This document shows positions 36,516 to 49,100 of a stretch of DNA of 64,000 bases, piece after piece (within the stretch, counting starts at the first letter, position 1; each line of letters opens with the position of its first letter). Source of the DNA: Vesta saturnalis (taxonomy: Eukaryota > Arthropoda > Insecta > Coleoptera > Lampyridae). The stretch lies in the NCBI GenBank assembly GCA_036346205.1, contig JARFJB010002198.1, positions 3,348,501 to 3,412,500 on the forward strand, given 5' to 3'. The translations under genes were made by a program, and so were the position numbers. The notes under the pieces are model-generated. The model was not told where the DNA came from. It saw nothing but the letters and a program-made list of their open reading frames with translations, and did no database searches.

Positions 36516-39500
36516 CCGGGTGGCCAACTAAGAACGGCCGTCGGCCATATCTCAGGAATGGATTATAGCACAAGTTCGGGAAAAGAATTTTGATAACAAA
36601 AGTGGCCTCGAGAATTGTAGGTTCACCGCTAGAGGGCGTATTTGACAGTTAAAATTTTAAAAAGCAAAATTTTTCAAAATTTACTCAATTAAGGGGCATA
36701 TTAAATATTATAATCAGATTCCTCAACAAATTCTGCATACTTTTTATTTGACAAGTTTTAATCTATCTCTTCAAATAAGGGGTGGGGGAGAGTGGGAACC
36801 TTGTCACAAAAAAACCCCTTTAATTCAGGTTCTGCTTGACCGATTTTAATAAACTTGATGTTGTTTGAAAGACCTTTTGTTAAACAATAGAAAATTTGTA
36901 AATTTGAAGCAATCTGATTAATAACATAAATGCTAGAGGGCGCTGTTTAATATTTTTTTAATATTGTGTTTTCTCTTTACAATTTTAAATGGAAGCATAA
37001 AAATTTAAGCAGGTCTTTAAAAGTAGACTAAATTAGTAATAAAACAGTGAAAACTGCAAGTCGATATTTTTTCCTATCCTGAGATATCGTAAGAAACAGG
37101 TAAATGACGGGAATTGTTCTTCCAACGTCTAGTAGGCTAGTTCGCGTTAACGAAAATTATTAAATTTAGCCTGGATGAAAAGATCTTACATTGGTCTGCA
37201 GTAATTCAAACTGTTATCATACTAATGTTATGGTTGCCGCTAGATACAAATTATAAAATAATAATGTGATAAATCTAACATTTTTTTTATTATATAAGAA
37301 TGTTATATTTGTTTTCAAGCGATGTGTTAGCAAATCAAAAGCATAAAATAACAATAAAAACCGATATTTGCCCAGCAACAACGAATACAGTTTAAAATAT
37401 GAATTACGATTTACTGATGACAACAAAATTAGTAAAGAGGGCCATGTAAGATATAAAATAAATTCCCTGTTGAAAATAAGCAAGCTATGATTTTCATCGT
37501 GTTGCATTTACTAGACTTTCTTTATCTTTTCGTACCAAAATCATTCTTACAAATGAAGAAGCATTTGATATGTTGGCACTTTATTTTGAATGTATGAGAA
37601 ATGCAACTGTTGCTGCTAGAGTGTATGCACTGCAGTACCCAAACACACGGCATCACAGCAGAAGAGTTTTTCTCCGACTCGCACACCGTGTGCGTACTAC
37701 TGGAAATGTGAATCTTCCTGTGTAACGAAGACAACGCAGAGGTAGAACAGAGGAAAACGTTATTGATGTTTTAGCTTATGTAAATGTTAACCCTCATTCA
37801 AGCACCAGAGCCTAGAGACTTCGGTATATGTCGAACCACCGTCCAAAATATTTTAAGAGAACACAGGTGACTACTTATTTATTAATGCATGTTTTATTCG
37901 GTATTATAATGATAACAATGTTTTAATTTTTTTCGTTTGTCGTTATATGTTTATGTCCAGTTTCAATAAAACAATAAATTATTTAATGAAATTATCTTAC
38001 CTATGCTATGTGAATAGATTTTAACTAACAACATGATAATTAAGTGAGGCAAAGTAAAGTAAAAAGGTACCAATAATAAAAAATAGTGAGTGGCTGGCCG
38101 AAAAAAATTCGTAATAACATTACGAGAGTTAATGCATTTAAAGTCCTTTTTCGTTTACTAACAACGAAGGACTTCAATCTGTCTTATTAATCTGATTACT
38201 TTATAATATATGCTATTTTAAATTGCACCCATATCACATGGTCCTACACCATAGTTTGAATGCTCAAGATTTCGATACCAGGTTGGATATTTGCAACTGG
38301 CTCTCAAATATGATACACGATGATCCTGAAATACTTTCACGAATTATGTGGACAGATGAGGCTACTTTTCATAGTGATGGTAGTGTAAATCGACATAATA
38401 TGCACTACTGGTCTGAAACGAATCCCCACTGGATGAAGGAGGTCCATCATCAGGGTCGTTGGTCTGTAAATGTGTGGTGCGGGGTTCTAGGTGAAGAAAT
38501 AATTGGGCCTTTTTTTTTAATGAAACTGTTAATGGAGAAAGATATTTAGATTTTTTAAGCAACGAATTGCCACTTCTTTTAGAAGACGTACCCTTGGCCA
38601 TTCGTCGTGACATGTTCTTGCAAAATGATGGGTGCCCGGCACGTTATTCTAGAGATGTTCGGAATTTTTTAGATCAATCATATCCTGAAAGGTGGATAGG
38701 ACGTGGAAGTTTATTTATTTGGCCACCAAGGTCTCCAGAGCTAACTTGTATAGATTTTTATTTGTGGGGGCGAATAAAAGATCTCGTTTATGCCGATAGA
38801 CCCACAACAAGAGCTGACATGGTTGAAAGAATACGACAGACAATACGAAGTATTTCAAGGGCAGAAATTGAAACTGCTGTTCTCTCCACCCGTCAGCGAT
38901 TGATTTCATGCATTGAAAATGATGGACGACATTTCGAACATCTAGGGCGACACTAATTACGTAGTTATTCATTTAAGGTTTTAATTGTTAAATTTATCAC
39001 ATTATTATTTTATAATTTGTTCTCATTGTTAGTAGCGACAGCATTACATTTAGGTAATCTAGAGGCAACCATAACATTAGTACGATAACAGTTTAAATTA
39101 CTGCAGACCAATGTAAGATCTTTTCATCCAGGCTAAATTTAATAATTTCCGTTAACGCGAACTAGCCTACTAGACGTTGGAAGAACAATTCCCGACATTT
39201 ACCTGTTTCTTACGATATCTCAGGATTGGAAAAAGATATCGACTTGCAGTTTTCACTGTTCTATTACTAATTTAGTCTACTTTTCAAAGACCTACTTAAA
39301 TTTTTATATTTCCATTTAAAATTTTAAATAGAAAACACAATATTAAAAAACATTGAACAGCGCCTTCTCGCATTTATGTTATTAATCAGATTGCTTCAAA
39401 TTTACAAATTTTCTATTGTTTAACAAAAGCTCTTTCAAACAACATCAAGTTTATTAAAATCGGTCAAGCAGAACCTGAATTAAAGGCGTTTTTCGTAACA

Positions 39501-39805
39501 AGGCTCCTCTCCCCACCCCTTATTTGAAGAGATAGACTAAAACTTGTCAGATAAAAATATGCAGAATTTGTCGAGGAATCTGATTATAATATTTAATATG
39601 CCTCTTAATTGAGTAAATTTTGAAAAATTTTGCGTTTTAAAATTTTAACTGTCAAATACGCCCTCTAGCGGTGGACCTACGATTCTGAAAATAATTTCCA
39701 GGCGTTTCTCGAGGCCACCTTTCTTATAAACAATTTTTTCCCCGAACCTGTGCTATAATCCATTCCTGAGATATGGCCGACGGCCGTTCTTAGTTGGCCA
39801 CCCGG
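36516..39805 (+). mobile_element. Long-TIR mariner-superfamily element
   Basis: TA at 36514-36515 and 39806-39807 flank CCGGGTGGCCAACTAAGAAC and its exact complement. The inverted repeats run inwards about 750 bp (left to about 37280, right from about 38985), with a 35 bp indel. Key shared blocks are CCATATCTCAGGAATGGATT, CGCCCTCTAGCG and CTGCAGACCAATGTAAGAT. Such long TIRs are unusual for Tc1/mariner elements, whose TIRs are typically tens of bases, though long-TIR subtypes exist. The interior is occupied by a DUF4817-plus-DDE transposase gene. Confidence 0.88.
37535..38956 (+). pseudogene. DUF4817/DDE transposase of the long-TIR element
   Basis: The N-terminal helix-turn-helix (DUF4817-like) reads LALYFECMRNATVAARVYA and HHSRRVFLRLAHRVRTTG (37575-37710), followed by NVIDVLAYVNVNPHSSTRA to a possible donor at about 37868. 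The DDE core starts near 38220: MWTDEATFHSDGSVN (first D), HYWSETNPHW, WSVNVWCGVLG, LQNDGCPARY (second D), YPERWIGRG, WPPRSPELTCIDFYLWG (third acidic residue) and the C-terminal ENDGRHFEHLGRH ending at 38956. A one-base slip in the T9 run at about 38511 and a stop near 37722 disable it. The gene may have had an intron where the N- and C-terminal parts separate (37868-38220), but the acceptor lacks a clear AG. Confidence 0.85.
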
Positions 39806-40014
39806 TACTTGCGCGATAAATTTTAAACTTGAGCCAGCGATCGTGCCCTTGTTGACCGTTCCCAAGTTCAATAATTTCAACTAAAAAAAATTTAAAATTT
39901 CTGCGAACACTGTCTTGCAAACCCATGCATTTTACTTGGCACACGAATTTGCCGAATTTAAGTATGACAATGATACACGATTAACTTGATATATTAATTG
40001 TTGTTTCTTATATA

Positions 40015-41259
40015 TTAGGGTGGCCGATAAAAAATGTCGTTTTTTTAGAGTTTCTTAATAAGCCCTTCTGCTCCTATCTAGACAACATTTTATATGTTAA
40101 TGATATGTAGTATTAAAAGCTAATCAAGCAGACGAATGTCCCCGTCTAATTTGCTTCTGATATTCTTTTGCTTCTAGCAATAAACGTCAAAATGGCTGAC
40201 GAAAAATACGAAATTTTGATACTGTTGCGTTATTACTGGAAACAAAACGTTTCTGCAACCGCCGCCGTTAAAAAAATGTGCAAAGTGGAAGAGGAAGGAA
40301 TAGTGAACATTCGTACGGCGCAGCGCTGGTTTCGAAGATTTACTGGCGGAGATACAAGTCTCAAGAAGAAACAAGGTTCTGGTCGGCCCAACTCGTTAAG
40401 TAACGCTGAACTTACAGATGTTGTTGAAGCAAATCCATCGATAAGTACCCGTAAGTTGTCATCAGAACTTGGGTATTCCAAAGAAACCGTAAGGCGCCAT
40501 TTGCATCAACTTGGAAAAGCCCATAGACGCTGTAAGAAGTTTCTCACGCCAGCAATGGTAGAAAGGCAAGTTCAGGTTCGTGATCAACTGAATTCCAATC
40601 CTTGGGATGAACGTTTCTTTGAACAGATCGTTACTTGCGATAAAGAGTGGATTTACTTCAATAATCCTAGCACAGAAAATCAAAGGGTTACTGCTGGGCA
40701 ATCTTCCCAAACGAGAAGGGTTCCAAAGGAAGGTTATGCTTTGTGAATGGTGGAATTTTGAAGGCGTTATTCACTTTGAGTTGGTTCGTGATGGGCAGGT
40801 GATGGATGCTAACCTTTAGTCAATAGTTGGATAGGATACATGATGCTCAAAACCGACGTTACCCTGGATTGCAATTCTGCAACAAAACAGCACCACACCT
40901 CATACTGCAGCTGAAGCTCAACAAAAAATTAAAGAATTAAATTTGGAGCTTCTTTCTCATCCAGCTTATAGCCCGGACCTTGCGCCTTCCGATTATCACT
41001 TATTCCGATCGATGGAGCACTTCCTTCGTGTACGGCATTTTACGAGTGTTGAGGAAGTAGTGGAAGATGCATGCCGAGAATTCTTTAATTTCAAAGATGC
41101 TACATGGTACCGTCGTGGCATTGAAGATCTTGCTGAAAGATGGCAAAAGATATTACTTTACAATGGTTTATACTTTAGTGAATAAAAGTTTTCATTTGTT
41201 ATTTTACCTTTAAATAAAATTTTTCATAAAAAAACTTCATTTTTTATAGGCCATCCTAA
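40015..41259 (+). mobile_element. Mariner element, complete ends
   Basis: TA at 40013-40014 and 41260-41261 flank inverted ends TTAGGGTGGCCGATAAAAAA and TTTTTTATAGGCCATCCTAA. The 1,245 bp length matches classical mariner elements. It contains one mutated transposase gene. Confidence 0.9.
40192..41185 (+). pseudogene. Mariner transposase (DD34D type), inactive
   Basis: Cut-and-paste transposase of the SETMAR/mariner group. MADEKYEILILLRYYW begins at the ATG at 40192. The paired helix-turn-helix includes RTAQRWFRRFTGGD and GRPNSL, then ELGYSKETVRRHLHQLGKAH. The catalytic core follows with VTCDKEWIYF (first D kept, order of neighbouring E/K altered), LQQNSTTPHTA where the family has an aspartate before the asparagine (second D lost), and HPAYSPDLAPSDYHLF (third D kept). 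A frameshift near 40740, another break at about 40820-40930 and two stops disrupt it. Length from start to stop fits the usual about 345 codons. Confidence 0.9.
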
Positions 41260-41309
41260 TATGTGGAAAACAGTCTTATAACAGTTTATAATTATAAATA
41301 TAAGTAGTG

Positions 41310-41560
41310 ATTAGAGGCCGATTTTGGACCAGTTCAAGGTCACTCGCTCTCTGGTGTTGAGAAATGAAAGTTTTTGGATCTCTTTCAAGGTCAAACTTTG
41401 GCCGGAAATTTAAATTTTTGGAGTGCGCCAAGGTCGAAATGTCAAAGACAAAATTTAAAGCTAAAAATAGAAATTGCAAGGTTATCATTATCATCATCAT
41501 GATCATTTTATAATTCATAGAAATCTAAAAATAGGGTTTTCAAGGTCAAAGAGTAATGAC
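41310..41560 (+). repeat. Subterminal AAGGTC repeat, left end of virus-like element
   Basis: Starts near GGACCAGTTCAAGGTCACTC. Perfect TCAAGGTCA at 41334, 41385 and 41540, CCAAGGTCG at 41428. Inverted counterpart at 59440-59735 (same order of GAGAAATGAAAG, TTTGGATCTC, TTTAAAGCTAAAAATAGAAA), and a direct counterpart at 51585-51700. A candidate outer end of an element of about 18.4 kb. Confidence 0.65.
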
Positions 41561-42400
41561 CTGTAAGTAGAACACCGGCACCATCCCCTCCACTTTTTTA
41601 CGTCACAAGCCCCGCCCCCTTTCACTTTTTAATCGCCCACGTGGCTGACCACTATTTGACCTTGAGAAAGTTGTTTACCTTGAGAAACAGGTTTGCCTTG
41701 AGAAAGTTGTTTACCTTGATAAAGTTGTTTACCTTGAGAAACAGGTTTGCCTTGAGAAACAGGTTTACCTTGAGAAACAGGTTTACCTTGAGAAACAGGT
41801 TTAGCTTGAAAAACAGGTTTACTTTGAGACCAGGGGCTACGCGGGAAATTTGAAAATGTGGTTTCTTGTCAGACGAGAGCTACCTCTAGGACCTGGTGCT
41901 TCGCTGGGGATTGTTTTATGGAAATTCTTGTAAGATAAATGTTACATCTAGGACCTGGTGCAGCGCTTGGGGTTGTTTTATGGAAATTCTTGTAAGATAA
42001 ATGCTACATCTAGGACCTGGTGCAGCGCTTGGGGTTGTTTTTAATAATAACGATGTTCTTGTAAGATAAATGTTACATCTAGGTCCTGATGCAGCGCTTG
42101 GGGTTGTTTATAGAAATTCTTGTAAGATAAATGGTATCTCTAGGACCTGGTGCAGCGCTGGGGTTGAAAATAAATGCTACCTCTAGGACCTGGTGCAGCA
42201 CTGGGGGTTGTTTATAGAAATTCTTGTAAGATAAATGGTATCTCTAGGACCTGGTGCAGCGCTTGGGGTTGTTTTATGGAAATTCTTGTAAGATAAATGC
42301 TACCTCTAGGACCTGGTGTTTCGCTGGGGTTGTTTTAAATAATAAAGATGTAAGATAAAATGTTATCTCTAGCTTCGCTGAAAATTTGAAAATTGAATAA
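41560..42400 (+). repeat. Left long inverted repeat of polymerase element
   Basis: Begins with TAGAACACCGGCACC, CGTCACAAGCCCCGCCC and the E-box CACGTG. Then come about 9.5 units of an 18 bp repeat (ACCTTGAGAAACAGGTTT or ACCTTGAGAAAGTTGTTT, 41656-41830), a unique GGGCTACGCGGGAAATTTGA, and about seven units of an about 62 bp repeat (TAGGACCTGGTGCAGCGCTT ...). The same order occurs inverted at 50700-51390, with near identity in the 18 bp array and different copy order in the 62 bp array. Confidence 0.88.
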
Positions 42401-42434
42401 GGGACCCTATTGCTAACTTGTAAGACAGGGTCTT

Positions 42435-42760
42435 GTGTTAGGTCTGAACCTCTGGTGGGGAAATAGTACGAGGACTCTAATGCTAACTTGTAAGACAGAG
42501 CTTGTTTGTGGTGCCGCCTAGCAGGAGTATGGACTAATGAGTATTTACTGTAATAAAGGTGGCGCTACCTAGTGGTATATTTCAGAGTTAACCAGGGATT
42601 TGTTTGTGGTGCCATCTAGCAGGGGTATGGGTTAATGAGTATTTTCTGTAATAAATCGGCATATTTCAGGGTTAAGCAGAGGTTTGTTGCTGAGTCATCA
42701 GGAGGAGCAGCGAGCGTTTTTCTGTAATAGGTGGTATATTGCCTAGCTAATTAGGATTTG
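42435..42760 (+). repeat. Degenerate about 100 bp tandem repeat
   Basis: Three diverged units containing TTTGTTTGTGGTGCC, GCTAGCAGG-like and TGAGTATTTACTGTAATAAA. Present only inside the left arm, with no clear copy beside the right arm. Confidence 0.6.
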
Positions 42761-45300
42761 TTTGTACTTTATGACTTATACATGTTCTCTATAAGCTCTA
42801 CTAATCAAATGCATTGCCTGTAGAACATTCATAAAGGTGTTTTTAAGATGGGGTTTAAAAATTATTTTGGATGTGACACAGTATACGTTGTACAACACTA
42901 CCTTATCTTATCATATCCTAATCAAAAATAATACTATAAGATCTTAAACATACATACATACACACGTAAAAAAATGTTAAGGAATTACCTGAAATCGTAA
43001 CTTGTATTAATAAATACAGAGATTGCATCTGGTCCTCTCGGAGAAGATAATAATGATGGCCTTGAGGCAAACCGTCAGTCTCAACGGATTTGCTATGGTA
43101 TAAAAAAGACTTGTACACCTCAAGGAAATGTTGGGATCTCAAACCAAGCTGGCAGTCTCACCAAACCTGTTACTAATAGTAATGAAGACTTCTACAATTT
43201 GAGATCGTCTGATTTTTACCGTACCTGAATCCACTATTTAAAGTATTGAAGCTCTGACGTCAACTCTAACAAGTTATAGCTAATAGGGTTTTACCCCTCA
43301 TTTAGAATGTAAAAACACGCATTCACTTTGACTGTCTCTTTGAATATTTTATTTTTGAAGGTCTCTTTTAAAAGTACAAAATACAATAAGGCCATTTTGA
43401 TATTTAAAGACGCTTATAATGTACTGCTCATTATTTAAATTCAAATAGTTAATTACAATGGTTTTAATGAGTTTCATCGTATGATAAAATTGTTTTGTAA
43501 AATGCGGCGAATGCAATATATAAATAAACTGTAGCTTAATCTGATATGTACTATTTGTGAAGATAATAACCCTATTTTTAAAAATAAGATAAGATCTGTA
43601 ATTGTTGCTTTGCTACATCCATGTATACAAACATGATTTTAAAATTACTTTTTGTTTTACTTCAGTGGTGACAGTTAATTCGTTTTAAATTATGCTTGCT
43701 TTAGTAAGTTAATTACTACACATCAATTGTAATTATATAACACGGTTAAATATAATAGTCTAAAATTGATTACCAATATAATATAAATCATTTCTTTTAA
43801 AAAAACATTAAATAATAAATTTTATATAATACGATTTTTAAAACACACAAGCCGAATTAAAAGAAAAACAATAGATTTAATTGGTATTACAGGGTTCTTG
43901 ATTAAAACAATTAAACGTAGTACAAAAGTGAATTTTTCAAAAATGATTACACAACGAGATTATCGGGGTTCAATCGTTTTAAAAGTAACTTTTTACATTC
44001 ATTGAACCTTGAGATTGTAAAGTCTACATATCGATAAACTATTTGTATGAAATACAATTATATAACCCTGTTATACAACGCTCATTACTAAAATATAATG
44101 TGAAAAGTGTACTTACACACACTCATTAACGAACTTAAAAATATTTTTTAAATCTGCAACTGCAAAACACCTTAACAAATTAAAATATAGAGTTAAATAA
44201 TAATAATTTCAGCCATGCATGTAGACAGATTCTCTTTCTATAGAATTCTATACAATCGAAAAATTATTATCTGTATGTTTTAATTAATAGCTATGCTAAT
44301 TATAACACTTTTAATTGAAATAAGGGCAACGTAATTTAGCTTATTCCTGTTTCATAGAGAGCATTACCATCGTCAAGATTTGAGCTGCATCCATCGTCTT
44401 CACCTTGAACGATTATATTGTAATAGTTTAGTAACAGTTCGTAAAACATCTAATACCTCTGATCTAGATCATAATAATAAAAACTCATTAAACAGTGATT
44501 ACGCTTTAAATGCATGCAAATAAATAATAGCTTTTTTATATTACGTCTATTATTATATAGACGTGAGATTACCCTTAAAATTAGCTGGCTTCAACACAAC
44601 TCTGGAAATACCTACTACATCCGTTCAAATCTCTCTCTCACGGTCTCAAAACTGAACCGTATTCATTTTTCTTGAATTTACCTGTACTCCATTTCGGATT
44701 CGGCTGTATGTTTTTTCTAATACACAAACAGAATCTTCAATATTGTGATGTACGCAGTTGCAAGATGTCTGTGTTCTCATCTTTTTAAACTAGCTTCATA
44801 TTATTTTACATACAAACAAGCATCAGGGATGCACCCATCAAAAGCGAATCAGATTTATTTGTAAAAACATATGCAGGTTTTAGGTAAACACAATAGCGGA
44901 TACAGCTACATGCTAACGGTTATCGATGTTTTTCGTATGAGGGTTTGAATGAGAGCTCTTAAACGAAGACAGCCTCACAGGTGTTTTTAAGAAAACTGAT
45001 ACACATTTCAGGAGAAGAAAAAACATCAATTACCCTAAGGCGGGTACAGTGTTGTAGTTGAAAGAATTAATAAAACATTGAAACAAGAATGTGGTGCTGC
45101 CTTACGATGATAATGATAAGGTAATTTCTAATGTGGAATGCATTTTCATTTTTTATGAATGCAGTATATTTTCTATTAGTTATTTCGGTATGTGACATTG
45201 TAAAAACGAATGTTTTTTAGAAATTATCAGGTTTTCTATAACGCTGATAATTACTTTTCGGTGTATATATACAGTTCTGCGAATATATATTTTTACAGTT
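42760..45300. other. AT-rich stretch inside virus-like element
   Basis: About 2.5 kb without a supported gene. Integrase, packaging ATPase, protease and capsid genes expected of a complete Polinton are not seen here. May be host DNA or decayed filler. Confidence 0.5.
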
Positions 45301-45309
45301 CGAAAAAAA

Positions 45310-46134
45310 AATGGAACATATTACAACCATTGTAGAGATCGACTCAGCATACGAAGTTGAAGTGGCCGCGAGACTGAAAGGGTGATGGAAATCATACGAG
45401 ATAAACTTGAAGCCCAGCAGAGAAGTTTTACCGAGGTGAGCACAGCTCTGGAGTTGCACAGCATGAGGGTACAGGGTAGAAGTCGCGGAACAGAGGTCAG
45501 TATTAACAGTGTGCGTGAACAAGAAAATAAGTGTCAGCCTGTACAGATAGCGTTAACCGAACCTGTAGCGTGTACATCAGCAGTTCATCGGGCGGGCGGC
45601 GCCAGCAATCACAACTGCAAGCATGTAAAAGAAGACGCAAGAAGACTAAGGCTAGCAGCAGTAGCGTTTCTAAAGACGTCGACCTCATGACGAAGTGGAT
45701 TCCGACATCATACTTATAAGTGAAAATGAAGAGGACCAGAAGAGGTATCAGCAACCACAACAAGCAGTTCGGGCCAATCCGACGGTGAGCACACTGTCAA
45801 CATCCCCAGAGAGGTGCCAGCAACAACTCCTACCGGAGGTACAAACCGTGTCAGCGATCAGCACTTTCTCATCGTCAGATGTAGGTAGTAGTATGAATGT
45901 CTCTATGCTAGAGACGCTCCTCTTCCAAGCTCAATCGCCAAGGGAGAATATGAGCGAGCCCTGCGAGGCTGAACAAGGTCGACACACACCATCACTACCG
46001 TCAATACCATTAATCAGTCTGACAGGCCCCGCAGGTGTAGACGTGGCTGTACCCTCACTAGAGGAGCTCATCAGGGGACTGCTCCAATCACCGCCAGGGT
46101 GTAATTATGAGGGTGAGGAGCTGAATCATTTTTA
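45310..46134 (+). CDS. Low-complexity ORF convergent with polymerase (broken)
   Basis: Unrecognised gene in the virus-like element. A short MEHITTIVEIDSAYEVE frame starts at 45310. The next frame, 45385-45690, has a charged start MEIIRDKLEAQQRSF and runs into arginine/serine-rich sequence; a lysine/serine-rich overlapping frame (CKRRRKKTKASSSS) is near 45620. The longest piece, from about 45695, reads DSDIILISENEEDQ, then glutamine- and serine-rich stretches, and ends PSLEELIRGLLQSPPGC ... EELNHF at 46132. At least two frame changes are needed to link the pieces, or small introns are present. A downstream AATAAA lies at 46159. Composition (acidic, Ser/Pro/Gln) resembles the ORFs at 2.6-4.1 and 9-10 kb, but no sequence motif is shared convincingly. 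Confidence 0.55.
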
Positions 46135-46158
46135 AATGAAGCGATGTTCTTATATCCA

Positions 46159-46195
46159 AATAAAAAATAAAAATTAAAAAATTATCTGTTTTATT
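46159..46195. terminator. Overlapping convergent poly(A) signals
   Basis: AATAAA at 46159-46164 on the plus strand follows the low-complexity ORF by about 25 bases. TTTATT at 46190-46195 (AATAAA on minus) overlaps the polymerase stop codon. This compact tail-to-tail arrangement is typical of viral and virus-like genomes. Confidence 0.55.
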
Positions 46196-49100
46196 TATTC
46201 TTTATATCCAAATGGAAGAGTATCAAAATTTTCTATTCTACGTCGCTTAGAGTAACTTATCCTATACTGCTTAGATTCTGGCCTACTTAATACATTATAA
46301 CAACTATCTCTAACAATTTTTCTGTCATTATATACAAACAAAGAGTCTTTACTATTGCTAAGTACCATGTCTTTCATCGCATCAAAGTTTATAACGCGTG
46401 AGTTCTTATAATTTAAGGTAATGCCCTTGACTTTACACACGGATTTAACTGCTTGATCACTGGTTGAAAACACATTATAACTATAGTTTTTTGGTCCTGC
46501 ACTAACAAATTCGGCTATATAACTTCCTCCACCGTACGCCTCCAGCTCGTCGGTCATCTGGCCAAGGAAATCCCCACATGCTGGATTCCAGTCGTCGGGT
46601 TTTGCGACAAATATCACACTGTCTGTGTCGTAATACAGAACACGGCGGTCTAGTTTCTCTAAGTAACTGTATAGCTCTAATCGTGCATGAGCAGTCGTGT
46701 ATGCGGCTATGGATACATTAATTGTTTTTGTGGTTCACCCTCTTCCCTGGTCTATCCCAACTCGCCATCACAACGTTATCGTTAATAGGTATTATAGATT
46801 GTACCTGAACCAATGGATCTGTGAGTAATTTGAAAAAGTCCTTTGGTTCAGATACAATACTACACTGGGTTAAATTTTCACGTTGACCAAACTTACCCCA
46901 AAAAGAATTCAGCATAAGTTTGGCCAGGTACCTTAAACCGGGATTTTTCTTAATATTACTAAGTTCTAACCGAATCCCCTCTTTCTCATAATATTCAGTT
47001 ATGTATTGAGTTTTCTCGATTTCTGACGTACAATGACTAGGCCACCCTGAACATTCCTGTTTTAGTTTTAAGAAATTATCGATGTACCCGCTAAATAATC
47101 CACCCTGTTTAGTTACTCTGTCATACGTGGTTACCTCGTATTCCCAAATTTCGAAAACATTTAAAACTTTATAGTTTTTAGAGATAGCCTTACGCAGTTC
47201 GTCAGCTACAAATGTTCCAACGAAACTGCGCTCGGTCTCACTATGTCCACACGCCCCCTGATTTAATTCAACACCGCACGTCCTACATAACACAAACATC
47301 AACTTGCCATGCATTTTTAACGGTAAAACAGGGTGATAGAGATTAGAGGGCGGTAGTACTCTGCATTTAACTAAACCCTCCACCGTGTCTAATGAAATGT
47401 TCTTACAATCTAGCCCTACATGAATTTTTGGATGACCTATGGGATATTTACAATATTTATTTACAAATGGATATAATGAGCACACGTCGTAATACATAAT
47501 TTTCTCAGTAATACCGTCACATTGGTGATAAAGCTTACTAGCATTAGTGCGACCTCCGTAAAAAGCGTCACGTGGGTTTAAGGGTTCGTCATCTTGATGA
47601 CCTAAATGCTGTATGAATGCCCGTAACTCATCATTAGCAAGTATCTGTTTTTTAAAATCGCATTCGCGCATCTCCACTAAATTATATCCGCGCTCGCGTA
47701 TAAATTGAGACCGCGCCACCGTGTTCTCATTTCGTGCAAGCATGGAGGTACTTACACCGAGTTTCGGATCCATGTTGGCCTGATTGGGGAAACATTCTTC
47801 GCAACCGTGCCAGTAACAACCGTGGAACTCAAAAACGGTGTTTGACTCAGCGCAATACCCGTCGACCTTAACACCTTCAGGTGTTCTAAACTCGCGAGCT
47901 TTCCCTGCGTGTTGTATACTCACCTGCTGAGAATGTTCCATCCAACGCAACCATTGTATTGCTATTTTGGATTGATTGTCGGCACGTCTATAACCACCTT
48001 TCGGTATAAGTCCTATTGTGTTTTCTCTGAGGAAACGTCTACGAAACACTTTATTGCAAGCGCTAGCAATAGTGGTCGCCTCCTCGAACGGATCGACTTT
48101 ATTTTGGGTCGTGAAGGTGGACCAGAAGCTAATGCAACCTTTAACGAGGATCTTAACGTCCATCAGGCAATATCTCTCAATCTCCTCACTCATCTTAAAA
48201 ACATAATTACTCTGGGCCGTATGCCATTCTAAAAGTGCATTTCGATCTTTCGTAGACATCTGATCTGCACAATAATATTCAAGTGCTGGCAATGGACCCT
48301 CGTAATTCTGGTTCACGGATGAGTTGAAGAGGTATGGGAAATAACCCTTGGACTCGGGGAAATTGAAGGTTTTCGGAAATGCCGAGAGCGGTGACGGGAT
48401 GAAATTAAGGGAGTCAATAAACCTGATATCGTCGCATTGAATAGAGATTAGTTTTAAACCGTTGGAGATGACTTTGGGTTTCCACTGATTATTATTAGTT
48501 AGCATGCATCTAAGCACAAAACATCCATCGTACCCCTTCATGTTATGTGCTATGCATGTAACTTTAAACTTTCTTGCTCTCTCGGCAACATATGCTAGAA
48601 ACGATTCAACAGGGTTTTCCCTGAAAAAGTGCACTCTTTTGCTACATACTGAGCATTGCTCATCTAAATTGTCAGCGTGTTTGATACAGACAGAGCAAAC
48701 ATTCGCGGCCACGCATAGATTGGGCTCATGCAGAAACCTATCATTCGTTCCCTCACACACTTTTTCTTGCATACACTCCAAATCGTAAAAGATAAACATA
48801 GATGGTTTACCATTACCGCTGTCACGTCGAGCCTTGTTAACGGCCATGTAGCAAAGGTGACCGATAGGTTTTTCGCTCATGCATGTGGGGCAGCGACTGT
48901 ATCCGCATCTATGCTTACCCTTTACTTCACTGGTTTTAAGACATTTTAAACATCTACGTATTTTTTCACACACTTTAGCGTCCTTATGATTTTTAAGACA
49001 TTCCTGACCGTAAAAATCTCTCTTGCAATCACTGCAAGCGATTTTCGGGTTTTCAATAGAACATGGCGGCTTTTGGTGACACGCTGGGCATTGGTACATA

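Noticed and set aside
41641..41853. 70-codon LTLRNRF repeat frame, also seen inverted at 51097-51309
   Set aside because: It lies wholly in the 18 bp terminal repeat array, opens with GTG rather than ATG, and its conservation reflects arm identity and the codon-multiple unit length rather than coding.
42760..45300. Missing Polinton genes (integrase, ATPase, protease, capsid) hidden in the gap
   Set aside because: No frame of useful length and no short motif of those families was visible in any frame.
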